Assembly (NCBI RefSeq): GCF_001613265.1 | Contig: NZ_BDCA01000001.1 | Coordinates: 248,001 to 312,000 of the forward strand | Reading direction: 5' to 3' | DNA from: Nocardia vermiculata NBRC 100427 | GTDB lineage: Bacteria; Actinomycetota; Actinomycetes; Mycobacteriales; Mycobacteriaceae | Length of the DNA stretch: 64,000 nucleotides | Shown: piece after piece, positions 37,010 to 46,761 of the stretch | Layout: the number at the start of each line of letters is the position of its first letter | Numbering within the stretch: position 1 is the first letter of the stretch | Made by a program: the position numbers and the translations under genes | Notes under the pieces: generated by a model | Databases searched by the model: none | Told to the model about the DNA's origin: nothing | What the model saw: only the letters and a program-made list of their open reading frames with translations

Positions 37010-37897
37010 ATGGAGCGTGTCGAGGTGGGGTTCGGTTCGGGAAACGAACAGTGTGCAGCGTGGCTCTATCTTCCGGACGGTCCGCCCAAACCGCGTCCAC
37101 TGGTGATCATGGGACACGGGCTGGGCGCGAACCGGGAAATGGGGCTGGATCGGTATGCGCGCCGGTTCGCAGCGGCCGGAATGGGCGTGCTGGTCTTCGA
37201 TTACCGACATTTCGGGGCAAGCGGTGGAAAACCCCGGCAGTTGATCAATATCTCCCGGCAACGTGACGACTGGCGCGCCGCGATCGCCTTCGCCCGGACC
37301 CTCAAGGGTTTCGATGCCACCCGGATCGCGTTGTGGGGCACCTCGTTCGGTGGCGGACACGTGCTGTCCATCGCACACGAGGACGACTACCTGGCCGCGG
37401 TGGTCGCCCAGTGCCCGTTCACCAGTGGCTCGTCCTCGGCATGGGCGAAGGGACCGATCAGTGTCACCAGAACCGGCACGCTGGCACTGATCGATGTGCT
37501 GGTGGGCCCGATCCGGCGCAAGCCGGTGGGCGTCCGGCTGGCCGGGCGGAAACGGTCGGCCGCCTTGATGAGCGCATCGGACGTGCCGGAGGGGTTCGGC
37601 CGCCTCGCCGAGGAGAGCGATCAGTACCAACCGAAAGTGGCCGCCCGCATAGGGTTCTCAGCGCTGTTCGATGCACCGTGGCGGCGCACCAAGGGCATCA
37701 AGGTGCCGGTGCTGTACGCGGTCTGCGACAACGATTCGGTGGCGCCAACGGGCCCGACCCTCAAGGCTGCCGAGCGCACCAAGCACAGTGTCGTCAAGCA
37801 GTACCCGATCGGGCATTTCGACATCTACTTCGACGACTGGTTCGAGAAGGCCGTCTACGACCAGACCGAATTCCTGGTGTCGGTGCTGCGCCCCTGA
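37010..37897 (+). CDS. Alpha/beta hydrolase, dienelactone-hydrolase-like
   Basis: This 295-residue cytoplasmic serine hydrolase has the nucleophile in LWGTSFGGGH, the acid in CDNDSVAP and the histidine in YPIGHFDIY. The N-terminal GHGLGANREMGLDRYA provides the oxyanion hole. ATG at 37010 is chosen over TTG at 37001; there is no clear ribosome-binding site, so the mRNA may be leaderless. It is convergent with the RNase H/phosphatase gene, four bases apart. The substrate is unknown. Confidence 0.85.
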   Translation: MERVEVGFGSGNEQCAAWLYLPDGPPKPRPLVIMGHGLGANREMGLDRYARRFAAAGMGVLVFDYRHFGASGGKPRQLINISRQRDDWRAAIAFARTLKGFDATRIALWGTSFGGGHVLSIAHEDDYLAAVVAQCPFTSGSSSAWAKGPISVTRTGTLALIDVLVGPIRRKPVGVRLAGRKRSAALMSASDVPEGFGRLAEESDQYQPKVAARIGFSALFDAPWRRTKGIKVPVLYAVCDNDSVAPTGPTLKAAERTKHSVVKQYPIGHFDIYFDDWFEKAVYDQTEFLVSVLRP

Positions 37898-37901
37898 GAC
37901 C

Positions 37902-39107
37902 TCAGAGGTAGGAGGTGTCGTTGACCAGCCGAACCGAGGATCCACCGTCGGGATAGAACTCGGCGATCGACAGCGAGGCCAGATCCAGGTGCAGGCGGTA
38001 CAGCAGTGCGGGTCCGACCTGGAGGGCCAGCTGCAGCAGGGTTTTGATCGGCGTCACATGGCTGACCACCACGATGTTCTGCCCGGGATACAGTGCGATC
38101 AGATCACGGCGTGCCGCCTCGACCCGCTCGCGCACCCGGTCGAAGCTCTCGCCACCCGGGGCCGGCAACGAGGGGTCGCCGAGCCAACGCTGATGCAGCT
38201 CCGGATCACGCTGTGCGGCTTCGGTGAAGGTCAACCCCTCCCATTCTCCGAAGTCGGTCTCGGTGAGCGACTCCAGCACTCGCACCGGAACGTCGAGCGC
38301 TTGCGCCGCCGCCTGTGCGGTTTCGCGGGCGCGACCCAACGGTGAGGTGACCACAGCGGCGATATCTCCCTTGGCGGCAAGATATTTCGCCGCCCGCAGC
38401 GCCTGCTCGCGACCGAGTTCGGTCAGCTCCGGGTTCCCGCGACCGGAGTAGCGGCGTTGCACCGACAGCGCGGTCTGCCCGTGTCGCAGCAACAGCAGCC
38501 TGGTCGGTCGGCCCTGTGCGCCGGTCCAGCCCGGGCCGGCGTTCGCTGCCGTTTCCGCGGGTGCCGGCACCGCGGGATCACGCTGCGGCGAACGCGTGTC
38601 GGCGACATCGTCGACCCAGCTGGGTTCCGGCTCGCGCGCAGCACCGCCACCGACCGCGGAATCCGCGGTGTCGGCCTCGCGAACTTCGGCGACCACCTCG
38701 GCGTCGTCCATGGCTTCGTTGGCGAGCCGATCGGCGTGCGAATTCTGTTCCCGCGGAATCCATTGAAAGCTCACGCGTTCGAATCCGGCGACCAGTTGCC
38801 GGGCTCGCTCGGCGAGCGGAATCATCGCCGCGTGCTTGACCTTCCAGCGGCCCGACATCTGCTCGACGACGAGCTTGGAGTCCATCCGCACCTCGACGAT
38901 GCGGGCACCGAGTTCGGCGGCAGCCGCCAAACCGGCGATCAATCCCCGATATTCGGCGACGTTGTTGGTGGTGACGCCGAGATATTCCCGACGTTCGGCG
39001 AGCACCGCCACATGGTCGGCATCCCAGATGACCGCACCGTACCCAGCGGTCCCCGGATTGCCACGGGAGCCGCCGTCGGCCTCGACTATCACATTGCGCA
39101 CCGCCAT
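37902..39107 (-). CDS. Bifunctional RNase HI/histidine phosphatase (Rv2228c-like)
   Basis: This 401-residue fusion has two domains. Residues 1-135 form RNase HI, which cuts RNA in RNA-DNA hybrids, with acidic residues in EADGGSRGNPGTAGYG, NNVAEYRGL, RMDSKLVVEQ and NSHADRLANE. After an acidic, proline-rich linker, residues 190-401 form a phosphoglycerate-mutase-like phosphatase with LLLRHGQT and VVSHVTPIKTLL. In mycobacteria the second half is linked to alpha-ribazole phosphatase activity for cobalamin, which fits the nearby cobC and cobD. ATG at 39107 starts the RNase fold directly. Confidence 0.95.
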   Translation of the reverse strand: MAVRNVIVEADGGSRGNPGTAGYGAVIWDADHVAVLAERREYLGVTTNNVAEYRGLIAGLAAAAELGARIVEVRMDSKLVVEQMSGRWKVKHAAMIPLAERARQLVAGFERVSFQWIPREQNSHADRLANEAMDDAEVVAEVREADTADSAVGGGAAREPEPSWVDDVADTRSPQRDPAVPAPAETAANAGPGWTGAQGRPTRLLLLRHGQTALSVQRRYSGRGNPELTELGREQALRAAKYLAAKGDIAAVVTSPLGRARETAQAAAQALDVPVRVLESLTETDFGEWEGLTFTEAAQRDPELHQRWLGDPSLPAPGGESFDRVRERVEAARRDLIALYPGQNIVVVSHVTPIKTLLQLALQVGPALLYRLHLDLASLSIAEFYPDGGSSVRLVNDTSYL

Positions 39108-39118
39108 CGCCGGCACCG

Positions 39119-39856
39119 TCACAATCCGGACTGCTTGGTACGCACCATGATCGCGCCGCATTCGGGGCACCGAACCACCACCTGCGGTTCGGTCTTGGCG
39201 ATACGGGCGATCTCACCGCGATCGAGTTCGATGCGGCAGGCTCCACAGCGGCGCGCCTGCAGCAGTGCCGCGCCGACACCGTGCTGAGTGCGCTGTTTTT
39301 CGTAGACGGCCAGCAGCTCTTCGGGGAATCCGGGGACGAGGGCGGTGCGATCGGCTTCGCAGCGCTGCACCGCGACGTCCAGATCGGCCAGCGCCTCGTC
39401 GCGGCGCCGCTGCGCGAGGCCCAGCTCCTCCTCGGCGTGGGAGAGGTTCGCACCGGCATGCTGATGGTCGGCCTCCGCGGCTTCGCGGCGTTCCATGACC
39501 TCGAGCAGTTCGTCCTCCAGTACGCCACGGCGGCGTTCCAGACTGCCCAGCTCGTGCTGGAGCTCCGACAACTGCTTGGCGCCGACACTGCCGCCTTCGA
39601 GCATGCCGCGGTCACGCGCCTCACGCTTACGCACGGCGTCGACCTCGCCCTCGAGCTTGCGAATGTCGCGGTCCAGGTCGTCGAGTTGGATCTCGACCTT
39701 GACCGCCGCATCCTTACGTTCGGTGCGTTCGGTTTCCAGCCGCTGCACTTCCTGCTGTTCGGGCAGCACCTTGCGGCGATGCGCGATCCGTGTCAGCTCG
39801 GCGTCGACAGCCGCGAGGTCGAGCAGTTTGGCCTGGATCGGTTGTTCGACATTCAA
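39119..39856 (-). CDS. Coiled-coil protein with C4 zinc ribbon (Rv2229c-like)
   Basis: This 245-residue protein is mostly one long coiled coil (residues 15-190) ending in a zinc ribbon with CGAC and CPEC pairs. The family is conserved beside RNase H/phosphatase and Nif3 genes in actinobacteria, but its role is unknown; nucleic-acid binding is suggested by the ribbon. The TTG start is the only in-frame start after the upstream stop and has GAGGAG 11 bases before it. It ends 11 bases before the RNase H gene, forming an operon. Confidence 0.85.
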   Translation of the reverse strand: MNVEQPIQAKLLDLAAVDAELTRIAHRRKVLPEQQEVQRLETERTERKDAAVKVEIQLDDLDRDIRKLEGEVDAVRKREARDRGMLEGGSVGAKQLSELQHELGSLERRRGVLEDELLEVMERREAAEADHQHAGANLSHAEEELGLAQRRRDEALADLDVAVQRCEADRTALVPGFPEELLAVYEKQRTQHGVGAALLQARRCGACRIELDRGEIARIAKTEPQVVVRCPECGAIMVRTKQSGL

Positions 39857-40051
39857 CGCGGGACGTACTCCTCGACACTATGGACGGATGCGAGGCGACG
39901 CACAACGGGTGCGCGACGCCGGTGCCCAACCGTACTCTGCCCGCGCCCGCTTTCGTCCCAAGCCCGCCGGACCGCTGCTCGAGCGGCTGTCGCCGACCGG
40001 CGCGTCCGAATACCGCGTGCGGGAGCCGTCCCGATCTGCGACGCTCATCGG

Positions 40052-40495
40052 ATGGCCGAGCATCGATATCGGGTCGACGTGGTGTGGACCGGTGCGACCA
40101 CAGATTACCGGACGTATTCGCGCAACCACGAGGTCCTCGCTCCGGGGCCACCCCCACTGCCCGCCTCCGCGGATCCGGTCGTGGGGCGCGGGGACCCGGA
40201 CCGCTGGAATCCCGAGCAACTGTTGGTCGCGTCGCTGTCCCAATGCCACATGCTCTGGTACCTGCATCTGGCCGTCGAGGCCGGGATCGTGGTGGTCGAC
40301 TATCTCGACGAGGCCGAAGGTGTGATGAACGCCCGCCGCTTCGAACAGGTCACGCTGCGTCCCCGGGTCACCATCACCGATGCCGCACTGACCGAGCGGG
40401 CACGAGCGCTGCATGAGCAGGCCCACGAACGCTGCTTCATCGCGAACTCGGTCAACTTCCCCGTGCACCACGAACCCGATATCCGGGTCGAGTAG
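40052..40495 (+). CDS. OsmC-family protein
   Basis: This 147-residue protein has the OsmC/Ohr fold with two redox cysteines, in LSQCHMLWYL and HERCFIANS, and the RWNPEQLLVASL motif. Members reduce organic hydroperoxides. ATG at 40052 is the natural start (MAEHRYRVDVVW). It diverges from the zinc-ribbon gene. It is not clearly linked to the Nif3 gene, with which it is convergent. Confidence 0.85.
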   Translation: MAEHRYRVDVVWTGATTDYRTYSRNHEVLAPGPPPLPASADPVVGRGDPDRWNPEQLLVASLSQCHMLWYLHLAVEAGIVVVDYLDEAEGVMNARRFEQVTLRPRVTITDAALTERARALHEQAHERCFIANSVNFPVHHEPDIRVE

Positions 40496-40589
40496 ACACC
40501 GGCCGTCGTCCACACGGCCGTGGCATGACCGCACCGCCGGCGGCCGACCGGGACGAGAACTCTTCGTGCCGACGCCCCGGGCCCACGCG

Positions 40590-41732
40590 TCAGTCGTCCG
40601 CGGCCCCGATCGTCCACGGGTCGGTGCGCACTCTGCAGACTCGTGTCTGCAGGCCGGGCAGCGCATCCCGGACGCGGGCTTCCGCCTGCTCGCACCACGG
40701 GAATTCGCTGGCCCAGTGGGCGACGTCGACGAGCGCCGGACCGCCCGCACGCAGATGTTCGTCGGCCGGGTGATGACGCAGATCGGCGGTGACGTAGGCG
40801 TCGACGCCCCGTGCCGACACCTCCGCGAGCAAGGAGTCGCCCGCGCCCCCGCACACCGCGACCGTGCGGATCTCCCGGTCGGGATCGCCGGCGGCGCGCA
40901 CTCCCCAGGCGGTACCCGGCAGAGCGGCACGCACCCGGGAGGTGAATGCGCGCAAGGTCTCCGGTTCACGCAGGGTGCCGATGCGGCCGAGCCCCAGGCC
41001 GGTGGGCAGTGCCGCACGCTCGGTGATGTCGAACGCGGGTTCCTCGTAGGGGTGCGCCGCGCGGAGAGCGGCCAGCACGGCGGCGCGCGCGGAAGGCGGC
41101 GCGATCACCTCGACCCGATCCTCCTCGACGTACTCGAGGTCCCCCACCCGGCCGATCGCCGGATTCGCACCGTCGAGCGGACGGAACTGTCCGGTCCCCG
41201 GAACCCGCCACCCACATTCGCGATAGTTCCCGGCCCCACCGGCACCGGCGGCGAACAGCGCGGTGAGCACCTCGTCGGTGTGGGTGCGCGGCACGAACAC
41301 CACCCAGGTGTCCACCGGTCGCGCGGATTTCGGCTCCAGCGGACCGGTCACCGTGATCCCCAGCGCGTGCGCGAGGGCGTCGGAGACCCCGGGATCGGCC
41401 GAGTCCGCGTTGGTGTGCGCGGTGAACAGGGCACAGTCGTTGCGGATCAGCCGGTGCAGCAGTGCGCCCTTCGGGGTGTTCGCGGCGACGGTGTCCACTC
41501 CGCGCAACAACAACGGGTGATGCACAACCAAAGCCTGTGCGCCCCAGTCGATCGCCGCGTCGACCACCGCCGCGGTCGCATCGACCGCGAACATCACTCG
41601 ATGGGCCGGCGCCTCCGGATCACCGCAGACCAGGCCCACCGAATCCCACTTCTCGGCCAGCCGGGGCGGATAGGCCTCGTCGAGTATCTCTATCAGATCT
41701 TTCAGTGCCACATCGGAATTCGCTGCTGTCAC
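40590..41732 (-). CDS. Nif3-like dinuclear metal-centre protein
   Basis: This 380-residue protein matches the Nif3/GTP cyclohydrolase I type 2-like family, hexamers with a two-metal site. Ligands lie in [16 protein letters not shown] and the C-terminal DVAHWASEF. An inserted PII-like domain of about 100 residues ([20 protein letters not shown]) sits in the middle, as in many actinobacteria. GTG at 41732 is chosen because GGAGG lies seven bases upstream; an ATG at 41765 would add 11 residues. The biochemical role is not established. It follows cobC by 34 bases. Confidence 0.9.
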   Translation of the reverse strand: MTAANSDVALKDLIEILDEAYPPRLAEKWDSVGLVCGDPEAPAHRVMFAVDATAAVVDAAIDWGAQALVVHHPLLLRGVDTVAANTPKGALLHRLIRNDCALFTAHTNADSADPGVSDALAHALGITVTGPLEPKSARPVDTWVVFVPRTHTDEVLTALFAAGAGGAGNYRECGWRVPGTGQFRPLDGANPAIGRVGDLEYVEEDRVEVIAPPSARAAVLAALRAAHPYEEPAFDITERAALPTGLGLGRIGTLREPETLRAFTSRVRAALPGTAWGVRAAGDPDREIRTVAVCGGAGDSLLAEVSARGVDAYVTADLRHHPADEHLRAGGPALVDVAHWASEFPWCEQAEARVRDALPGLQTRVCRVRTDPWTIGAADD

Positions 41733-41766
41733 CACCGCACCTCCACCATATCGCTTACCGTCCATG

Positions 41767-42891
41767 TCACAGGCCGATGTCCGCGATCGCGGTGATCAAC
41801 CGGTCGACCTGCTGTGGTCCGCGCACCGCCAGCCGCAGGAAGCCACGCTCTAGTCCGGGAAAGGTGTCTCCGCGCCGGACAGCAATGTCGTTGTCGGCCA
41901 GCCGTTTCCGTAGCAGCTCGGCGTCGGGGACCCGGACCAGCAGAAAGGGGCCCGCTGCCGGTTCGTGCACCTCGATGCCGAGGGCTCGTAGCCGGGGAAT
42001 CATCGCCGCGCGATCGGCCGCGATCCGCGCCGCACTAGTCGCGGCCTCGGCCAGTGCGGCCGGTTCGCTGGTCGCCGCGATCGCCTCGAGCTGCAGTGTG
42101 CCCACCGCCCAGTGCGCCCGGCCCTGCTCGAACCGGGCCAGCACATCGGGGGCGCCCAGCAGGTACCCACAGCGCAGCCCGGCCAGCGCCCACGTCTTGG
42201 TGAGGCTGCGCAGCACCACCACATCCGGAGTGGATTGTCCGGCGAGGGATTCCGGCTCGCCCGGGACGGCATCGGCGAATGCCTCGTCCACCACGACGAT
42301 GCGGCCGGGGCGTCGCAACGACTCGACGGCCGCGCGCGGGTGCAGAACCGAGGTCGGATTGGTCGGGTTGCCGAGCACCACCAGATCGGCCTGCTCGGGC
42401 ACCAGCGCCGACGCCAGCTCGTACGGCGGCGCCAGCACGACCCGCGTCACCGGAACATCGGCTTCGCGCAACGCCAGCTCCGGTTCGGTGAACGACGGGT
42501 GGATCACCGCGGCCAGGGCCGGGGCCATCCGGGGCAGCAGCGCGAAGCCCTCGGCGGCGCCGGACAGCAACAGCACCTCTTCCGGCGAGCGACCGTGCCG
42601 GGCGGCCACCACCGCCCGCACCGCCGCGGTCTCCGCCGCGGACGGGTAGCGGCCCAGTTCCGGCAGCCGCCGCGCCAACCGCCGCTGCAACCACTCCGGT
42701 GGCGCTGTGCCCTGCACATTCACCGCGAAGTCCAGCATCCCGGGCCGCACCTCGCTGTCGCCGTGATGCCGCAATGCGGCACGGTCGACCGGGGCACTGT
42801 CCGGGGTGTGCGGCGCATGCCGCGCGGCGCTGTCGTCCGCGGCGGGCATGGCGGTCTCTGCGGTCGGGTGAGTGTCCTCGGGCACAGCCAC
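41767..42891 (-). CDS. cobC: Threonine-phosphate decarboxylase-like aminotransferase, CobC
   Basis: This roughly 374-residue PLP enzyme resembles CobC/CobD-type threonine-phosphate decarboxylase, which makes the aminopropanol linker of cobalamin, and histidinol-phosphate aminotransferase. Signatures are [20 protein letters not shown], the Schiff-base lysine in [16 protein letters not shown] and a C-terminal arginine in FLRLAVRG. Synteny with M. tuberculosis Rv2231c and nearby cobD support the assignment. The start is uncertain between GTG codons at 42891 and 42885. It diverges from ptpA by 46 bases. Confidence 0.87.
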   Translation of the reverse strand: MAVPEDTHPTAETAMPAADDSAARHAPHTPDSAPVDRAALRHHGDSEVRPGMLDFAVNVQGTAPPEWLQRRLARRLPELGRYPSAAETAAVRAVVAARHGRSPEEVLLLSGAAEGFALLPRMAPALAAVIHPSFTEPELALREADVPVTRVVLAPPYELASALVPEQADLVVLGNPTNPTSVLHPRAAVESLRRPGRIVVVDEAFADAVPGEPESLAGQSTPDVVVLRSLTKTWALAGLRCGYLLGAPDVLARFEQGRAHWAVGTLQLEAIAATSEPAALAEAATSAARIAADRAAMIPRLRALGIEVHEPAAGPFLLVRVPDAELLRKRLADNDIAVRRGDTFPGLERGFLRLAVRGPQQVDRLITAIADIGL

Positions 42892-42937
42892 CCACCCTAC
42901 GTGGCCACCGTCCGCGCTCACCGGCCACAATGGGTGC

Positions 42938-43423
42938 GTGGGCGAGCTGCACGTGACCTTCATCTGCACCGGCAACATCTGCCGGTCGCCGATGGCCGAG
43001 AAGATCTTCGCCGCGCATCTGGAGCGGGCCGGACTGGCCGATCGGGTGCGCGTGAGCAGCGCCGGCACGACTGCCTGGCATGTCGGCAAGGATGCGGATC
43101 CGCGCACCACGGCACTGCTGACCCGCTACGGATATCCGATCGGCCATGTGGCGGCCATGATCGGACCCGACCATCTCGAGGCCGATCTGCTGGTCGCCCT
43201 CGATTCCGGTCACGCCCGCGAACTCACCCGGCTGCGGGTCCCCGACGCCCGGCGCCGGTTGCTGCGTAGTTTCGATCCCGGGGCCGATGATCACGACGTG
43301 CCCGACCCGTACTACGGCGACGACACCGATTTCGAGCTGGTCCGCGAGCAGATCGAGGCCGCGGTTCCCGCCCTGTTGACGTGGGTGCGCGAACAGCTCG
43401 GCGAACCGATCGGTCCGCGATGA
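42938..43423 (+). CDS. ptpA: Low-molecular-weight protein tyrosine phosphatase PtpA
   Basis: This 161-residue enzyme removes phosphate from protein tyrosines. The active-site loop is CTGNICRS and the general acid aspartate is in DPYYGDD. In M. tuberculosis the orthologue is exported to the host macrophage, where it interferes with phagosome maturation; that role is family knowledge and not visible here. The GTG at 42938 gives the usual length. The stop overlaps the SURF1 start. Confidence 0.95.
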   Translation: MGELHVTFICTGNICRSPMAEKIFAAHLERAGLADRVRVSSAGTTAWHVGKDADPRTTALLTRYGYPIGHVAAMIGPDHLEADLLVALDSGHARELTRLRVPDARRRLLRSFDPGADDHDVPDPYYGDDTDFELVREQIEAAVPALLTWVREQLGEPIGPR

Positions 43424-44442
43424 TGCGGGTACTGCGCCGGCTCACCTTCCTGTTCCGGCCGAGCTGGCTGATTCTGGCGGTCGTGGTGGTGGCGTTCGCG
43501 TACCTGTGCTTCACGGTGCTGGCGCCGTGGCAGCTGGGGAAGAACAACTCCACCTCGCACCGCAACGATCTGATCGCCGCATCGGTCAATGCCGATCCGG
43601 TGCCCGCGGCCACCCTGCTCAATGCTGCCGACGGCACCCCGCCGGCAGGGGTCGATCCTGCGGACACCGAGTGGCGGCGGGTCGATGTTTCGGGCAGTTA
43701 CGTCCCGGATGCCACCGTGGTCGAGCGGCTGCAGCGGCTCAACGACAAACCCGCATTCGGCGTGCTGTCGGCATTCCGTCTGGACGACGGTCGCATGGTC
43801 CTGGTGGATCGGGGCCTGATCGCGGCGGTCGACGGCACCCAGCTCCCGGTGATTCCGGAGCCCCCGTCCGGGCCGCAGCACCTCGCGGGCCGGATCCGGC
43901 ATTCCGAGGGCGCGGTCCCCGGTAAGGAACCGATGATGCGCGACGGCGTCCGCCAGGTGTATTCGGTCGACACCACCCAGGTCGCGGCGATCCTCGATAC
44001 TCCCCTGGCTTCCTTCGCCACCGGTGAGCGCGGCGGCTACCTGCAGTTGGACGCCGGTCAGGCCGGTGCCTTCACCCCGCCGGAGTTGCCGCAGCTCGAT
44101 GCCGGCCCCTACCTGTCCTACGGCCTGCAGTGGATCGCGTTCGGTGTGATGGCGCCGCTGGGCCTGGGCTATTTCGTCTACGCGGAACTCCGCGAACGCC
44201 GCCGCGACCGCGCCGCCGGCGATACCTCCGTCGCGCCCGGCGAACCGGACTCGGCCGACGCGATGGAAACCGCGACAACTCCGGGTCACCGGGAACCCGC
44301 ACCGACCGCCGCGGCCGGGTCGTCCGGGCCCGACACGGCCACCGCAGCGGAACCCGGCCGGGTCGACACCGTCACGAAGCCGAAGCCGAAGCCCACCACC
44401 GCCGATCGCCTCGCCGACCGCTACGGCAATACCCGCCACTGA
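43420..44442 (+). CDS. SURF1-family cytochrome oxidase assembly protein
   Basis: This 340-residue membrane protein has a helix near residue 20 (WLILAVVVVAFAYLCFTVLA) and a second near residue 245 (WIAFGVMAPLGLGYFVYAEL). The extracytoplasmic domain between them has the family WRRVDVSGSYVPD motif. SURF1 helps insert heme a into cytochrome oxidase. A long, disordered Pro/Ala/Thr-rich tail ends in KPKPKPTTADRLADRYGNTRH. The start ATG overlaps the ptpA stop (ATGA), giving coupling; the adjacent ATG three bases later is also possible. Confidence 0.92.
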   Translation: MMRVLRRLTFLFRPSWLILAVVVVAFAYLCFTVLAPWQLGKNNSTSHRNDLIAASVNADPVPAATLLNAADGTPPAGVDPADTEWRRVDVSGSYVPDATVVERLQRLNDKPAFGVLSAFRLDDGRMVLVDRGLIAAVDGTQLPVIPEPPSGPQHLAGRIRHSEGAVPGKEPMMRDGVRQVYSVDTTQVAAILDTPLASFATGERGGYLQLDAGQAGAFTPPELPQLDAGPYLSYGLQWIAFGVMAPLGLGYFVYAELRERRRDRAAGDTSVAPGEPDSADAMETATTPGHREPAPTAAAGSSGPDTATAAEPGRVDTVTKPKPKPTTADRLADRYGNTRH

Positions 44443-44448
44443 CCACGG

Positions 44449-44468
44449 GCTCCGCGATGCCGCGGAGC
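44449..44468. terminator. Short hairpin between SURF1 and cobD
   Basis: The 8-base arms GCTCCGCG and CGCGGAGC enclose a 4-base loop, seven bases after the SURF1 stop. It could terminate SURF1 transcription, but it is short and has no T tract. Confidence 0.45.
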
Positions 44469-44608
44469 GCGCCGATCTCCACCGTCCGCGGGGTCGTCAT
44501 ACATCGTGGGCAGTGGCGTACACCGGCCCGAGACGAGGCGGCTGGGGCAACCCGCACCCGCCGTCTCCACGAATTCGGTGGGAGCTGCGTGCCCCCTGCC
44601 CGGGCCGA

Positions 44609-45619
44609 TCAGCTGTCGCCGCCCCGGCGCCGGTTCCACCGTCCGCGAGCGTATGCCGTGCCGGCTGCCAGCAGCACGGCCCCGACCTGCACGGCGGTCG
44701 ACAATCGCACCGCACGCCGCAGATCACTCACTGCGGGCACACGGCCGTCCCCCAGCACCGGTCGCAGCTCGATTCCGTGACGGTATTGCGTGCGACCACC
44801 CAGCGTGACCCCCAGCGCACCGGCCATCGTCGCTTCGGCAACGCCTGCGTTCGGGCTCGGATGCGAGCGCGCGTCGCGTCGCCAAGCGCGCCACGCGGCG
44901 GCGGGCCGTCCGCCGAGCACCGGCGCCACCGCCACGGTCAGCGCCCCACTCACCCGGGCGGGCAGCAGATTCGCCAGATCGTCGGTGCGGGCCGCGGCCC
45001 AGCCGAAGTGGCGGTAGCGCTCGTTGCGGTAGCCGATCATGGCGTCGAGGGTGTTGATCGCGCGATAGCCGAGTACTCCGGGAACCCCGGCGATCGCACC
45101 CCACACCAGCGGTGCGACCGTCGCGTCCGAGGTGTTCTCGGCGATGGATTCGACTGCCGCCCGGGCCAGTCCGTCCGCATCGAGCAATTCCGGATCACGC
45201 CCGCACAGCGACGGCAACACCTCCCGCGCGCCGGCCACGTCAGCGGCTTCCAGCAGGTTCGCCATCTGCAGTCCGGTCCGTGCGAGGGTCGTTCCCCCCA
45301 ACGCGACCCAGGTCGCGGCGCCTGTCACCACCACCGTGCCGAGACCGGCACCCGACCGGTTGCGGTGGCCCCTCGGACCGCGCCGGGATCCCACCCGGGC
45401 GGTGCGCTCGGCCAGCACACCCAGGCCCACGACACCGCCGACCAGCACCGCTTCGCAGACGACACCCCGTGCGCGGTCATCCCGGTACCACCGCGATTCC
45501 GCCGCTCCCGCCACGGTGCCGAACAGTGCCACCGGATGCCCCTGCCGCGGATCGCCCAGGATCCGGTCCGCGACGAATCCGATCAGAAGTCCCGCGGCTC
45601 GCGCCGTCCCATATCGCAC
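44609..45619 (-). CDS. cobD: Adenosylcobinamide-phosphate synthase CobD/CbiB
   Basis: This 336-residue membrane protein attaches aminopropanol or its phosphate to cobyric acid in cobalamin synthesis. Several hydrophobic helices are present. Family motifs include DRILGDPRQGHPVALFG, SIAENTSDATVAPLVWG, YRAINTLDAMIGYRNERY and HPSPNAGVAEATMAGALG. The position matches M. tuberculosis Rv2236c. It is convergent with SURF1. The ATG at 45619 opens the gene. Confidence 0.95.
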   Translation of the reverse strand: MRYGTARAAGLLIGFVADRILGDPRQGHPVALFGTVAGAAESRWYRDDRARGVVCEAVLVGGVVGLGVLAERTARVGSRRGPRGHRNRSGAGLGTVVVTGAATWVALGGTTLARTGLQMANLLEAADVAGAREVLPSLCGRDPELLDADGLARAAVESIAENTSDATVAPLVWGAIAGVPGVLGYRAINTLDAMIGYRNERYRHFGWAAARTDDLANLLPARVSGALTVAVAPVLGGRPAAAWRAWRRDARSHPSPNAGVAEATMAGALGVTLGGRTQYRHGIELRPVLGDGRVPAVSDLRRAVRLSTAVQVGAVLLAAGTAYARGRWNRRRGGDS

Positions 45620-45828
45620 CGGGCGAGAGTATCGGGAGGCGTGGTGCGCGCTGTCGGGCGGCGCGGGGACGCCGAACGGATGCCGTCCCTGCCGGTGACG
45701 AGTGCCTTCCCCGCCCGGGGCGAGCCGGTGTCACATTCGGGCGGACAGGATCGTCACCAGTAGGTAAGACTTTCCGATACAGGCGCACCGGATCCTCCCG
45801 CGCCCCGGACCGAACGAGGGCGACAGCA

Positions 45829-46749
45829 GTGACAAGCGGAGCGGACGATATCGATCAGGCCGAGCTGGCGCGGCAGTTCGAGGAGCACCGCCCGTATCTG
45901 CGGCGCGTCGCCTACAGCACGCTGGGCAGCCTCAGCGACGCCGACGATGTGGTGCAGGATGCGTGGTTACGGCTACAGCGCTGGTACGAGACTCGCTCAC
46001 CCGGCGATCGGATCGACAATCTGCGGGCCTGGCTCACCACCGTCACCGGCCGGTTGGCGCTGGATCTGCTGGGTTCGGCGCGGGCCCGGCGTGAGGAGTA
46101 CGTCGGCGAATGGTTGCCGGAACCGGAGGTGACCTCCTGGGAGGACCCGGCCGACCGGATCTCGCAGGACGAGCGGGTCACCACGGCGCTGCTGGTGGTG
46201 CTGGAATCGCTGTCCCCGGCCGAACGCACCGCGTTCGTCCTGCAGGACATCTTCGGGATGTCCGGCCCCGAGGTCGCCGAGGTGGTGGGCCGGACCCCGG
46301 CCGCGGTGCGCCAGCTGGCCTCGCGGGCCCGCAAGCATGTGGACAGCGGCACCCCGCGCTTCCCGGCCAGCCGTGACGACCACGAGAAGGTCGTGTCGGC
46401 CTTCGCGCTGGCCTGGCGTTCCGGTGATCTGAGCGGTCTGGTCGGTGTGCTCGACGACAATGTCGTGCTGGCCGCCGACGGGGGTGGGCGCGTGCCCGCG
46501 ATCCGGCAGCCGGTGCGGGGTGCGGAACTGGTGGCGAAGCTGTTCTTCGGCTGGTTCCGGGCGGGGAAGGGCGCGTGGGCGCGGATGGTGCGGGTCAACG
46601 GGAATCTCGGACTCATGGTGTTCGACGGCAGCCACATCGGAATCATGTCGTTCACGGTGGAGCGCGATCGGATCACCTCGGTGGCGATCGTGCGCAATCC
46701 GGAGAAGTTGCACGACCTGCCCGAGGGCGCGCCGGACTGGAACCTCTAG
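45829..46749 (+). CDS. sigJ: ECF sigma factor with SnoaL-like C-terminal domain (ECF41/SigJ type)
   Basis: This 306-residue sigma factor has region 2 (about residues 15-85, DADDVVQDAWLRLQRWY), region 4 (about 125-175, LSPAERTAFVLQDIFGMS) and a C-terminal SnoaL-like domain of about 110 residues. The linker WLPEP and the DGGG in the last domain are ECF41 hallmarks; the fused domain replaces a separate anti-sigma factor. ECF41 genes usually sit beside a carboxymuconolactone-type or oxidoreductase partner, but none is adjacent here. The GTG start follows a GAGGG ribosome-binding site. Confidence 0.88.
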   Translation: MTSGADDIDQAELARQFEEHRPYLRRVAYSTLGSLSDADDVVQDAWLRLQRWYETRSPGDRIDNLRAWLTTVTGRLALDLLGSARARREEYVGEWLPEPEVTSWEDPADRISQDERVTTALLVVLESLSPAERTAFVLQDIFGMSGPEVAEVVGRTPAAVRQLASRARKHVDSGTPRFPASRDDHEKVVSAFALAWRSGDLSGLVGVLDDNVVLAADGGGRVPAIRQPVRGAELVAKLFFGWFRAGKGAWARMVRVNGNLGLMVFDGSHIGIMSFTVERDRITSVAIVRNPEKLHDLPEGAPDWNL

Positions 46750-46761
46750 GCCGGCAGGGCT

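Noticed and set aside
44469..44608. A GCCACTG-containing stretch near cobD considered as a cobalamin riboswitch
   Set aside because: It lies downstream of cobD, and the conserved B12 box and surrounding pairing are not present.
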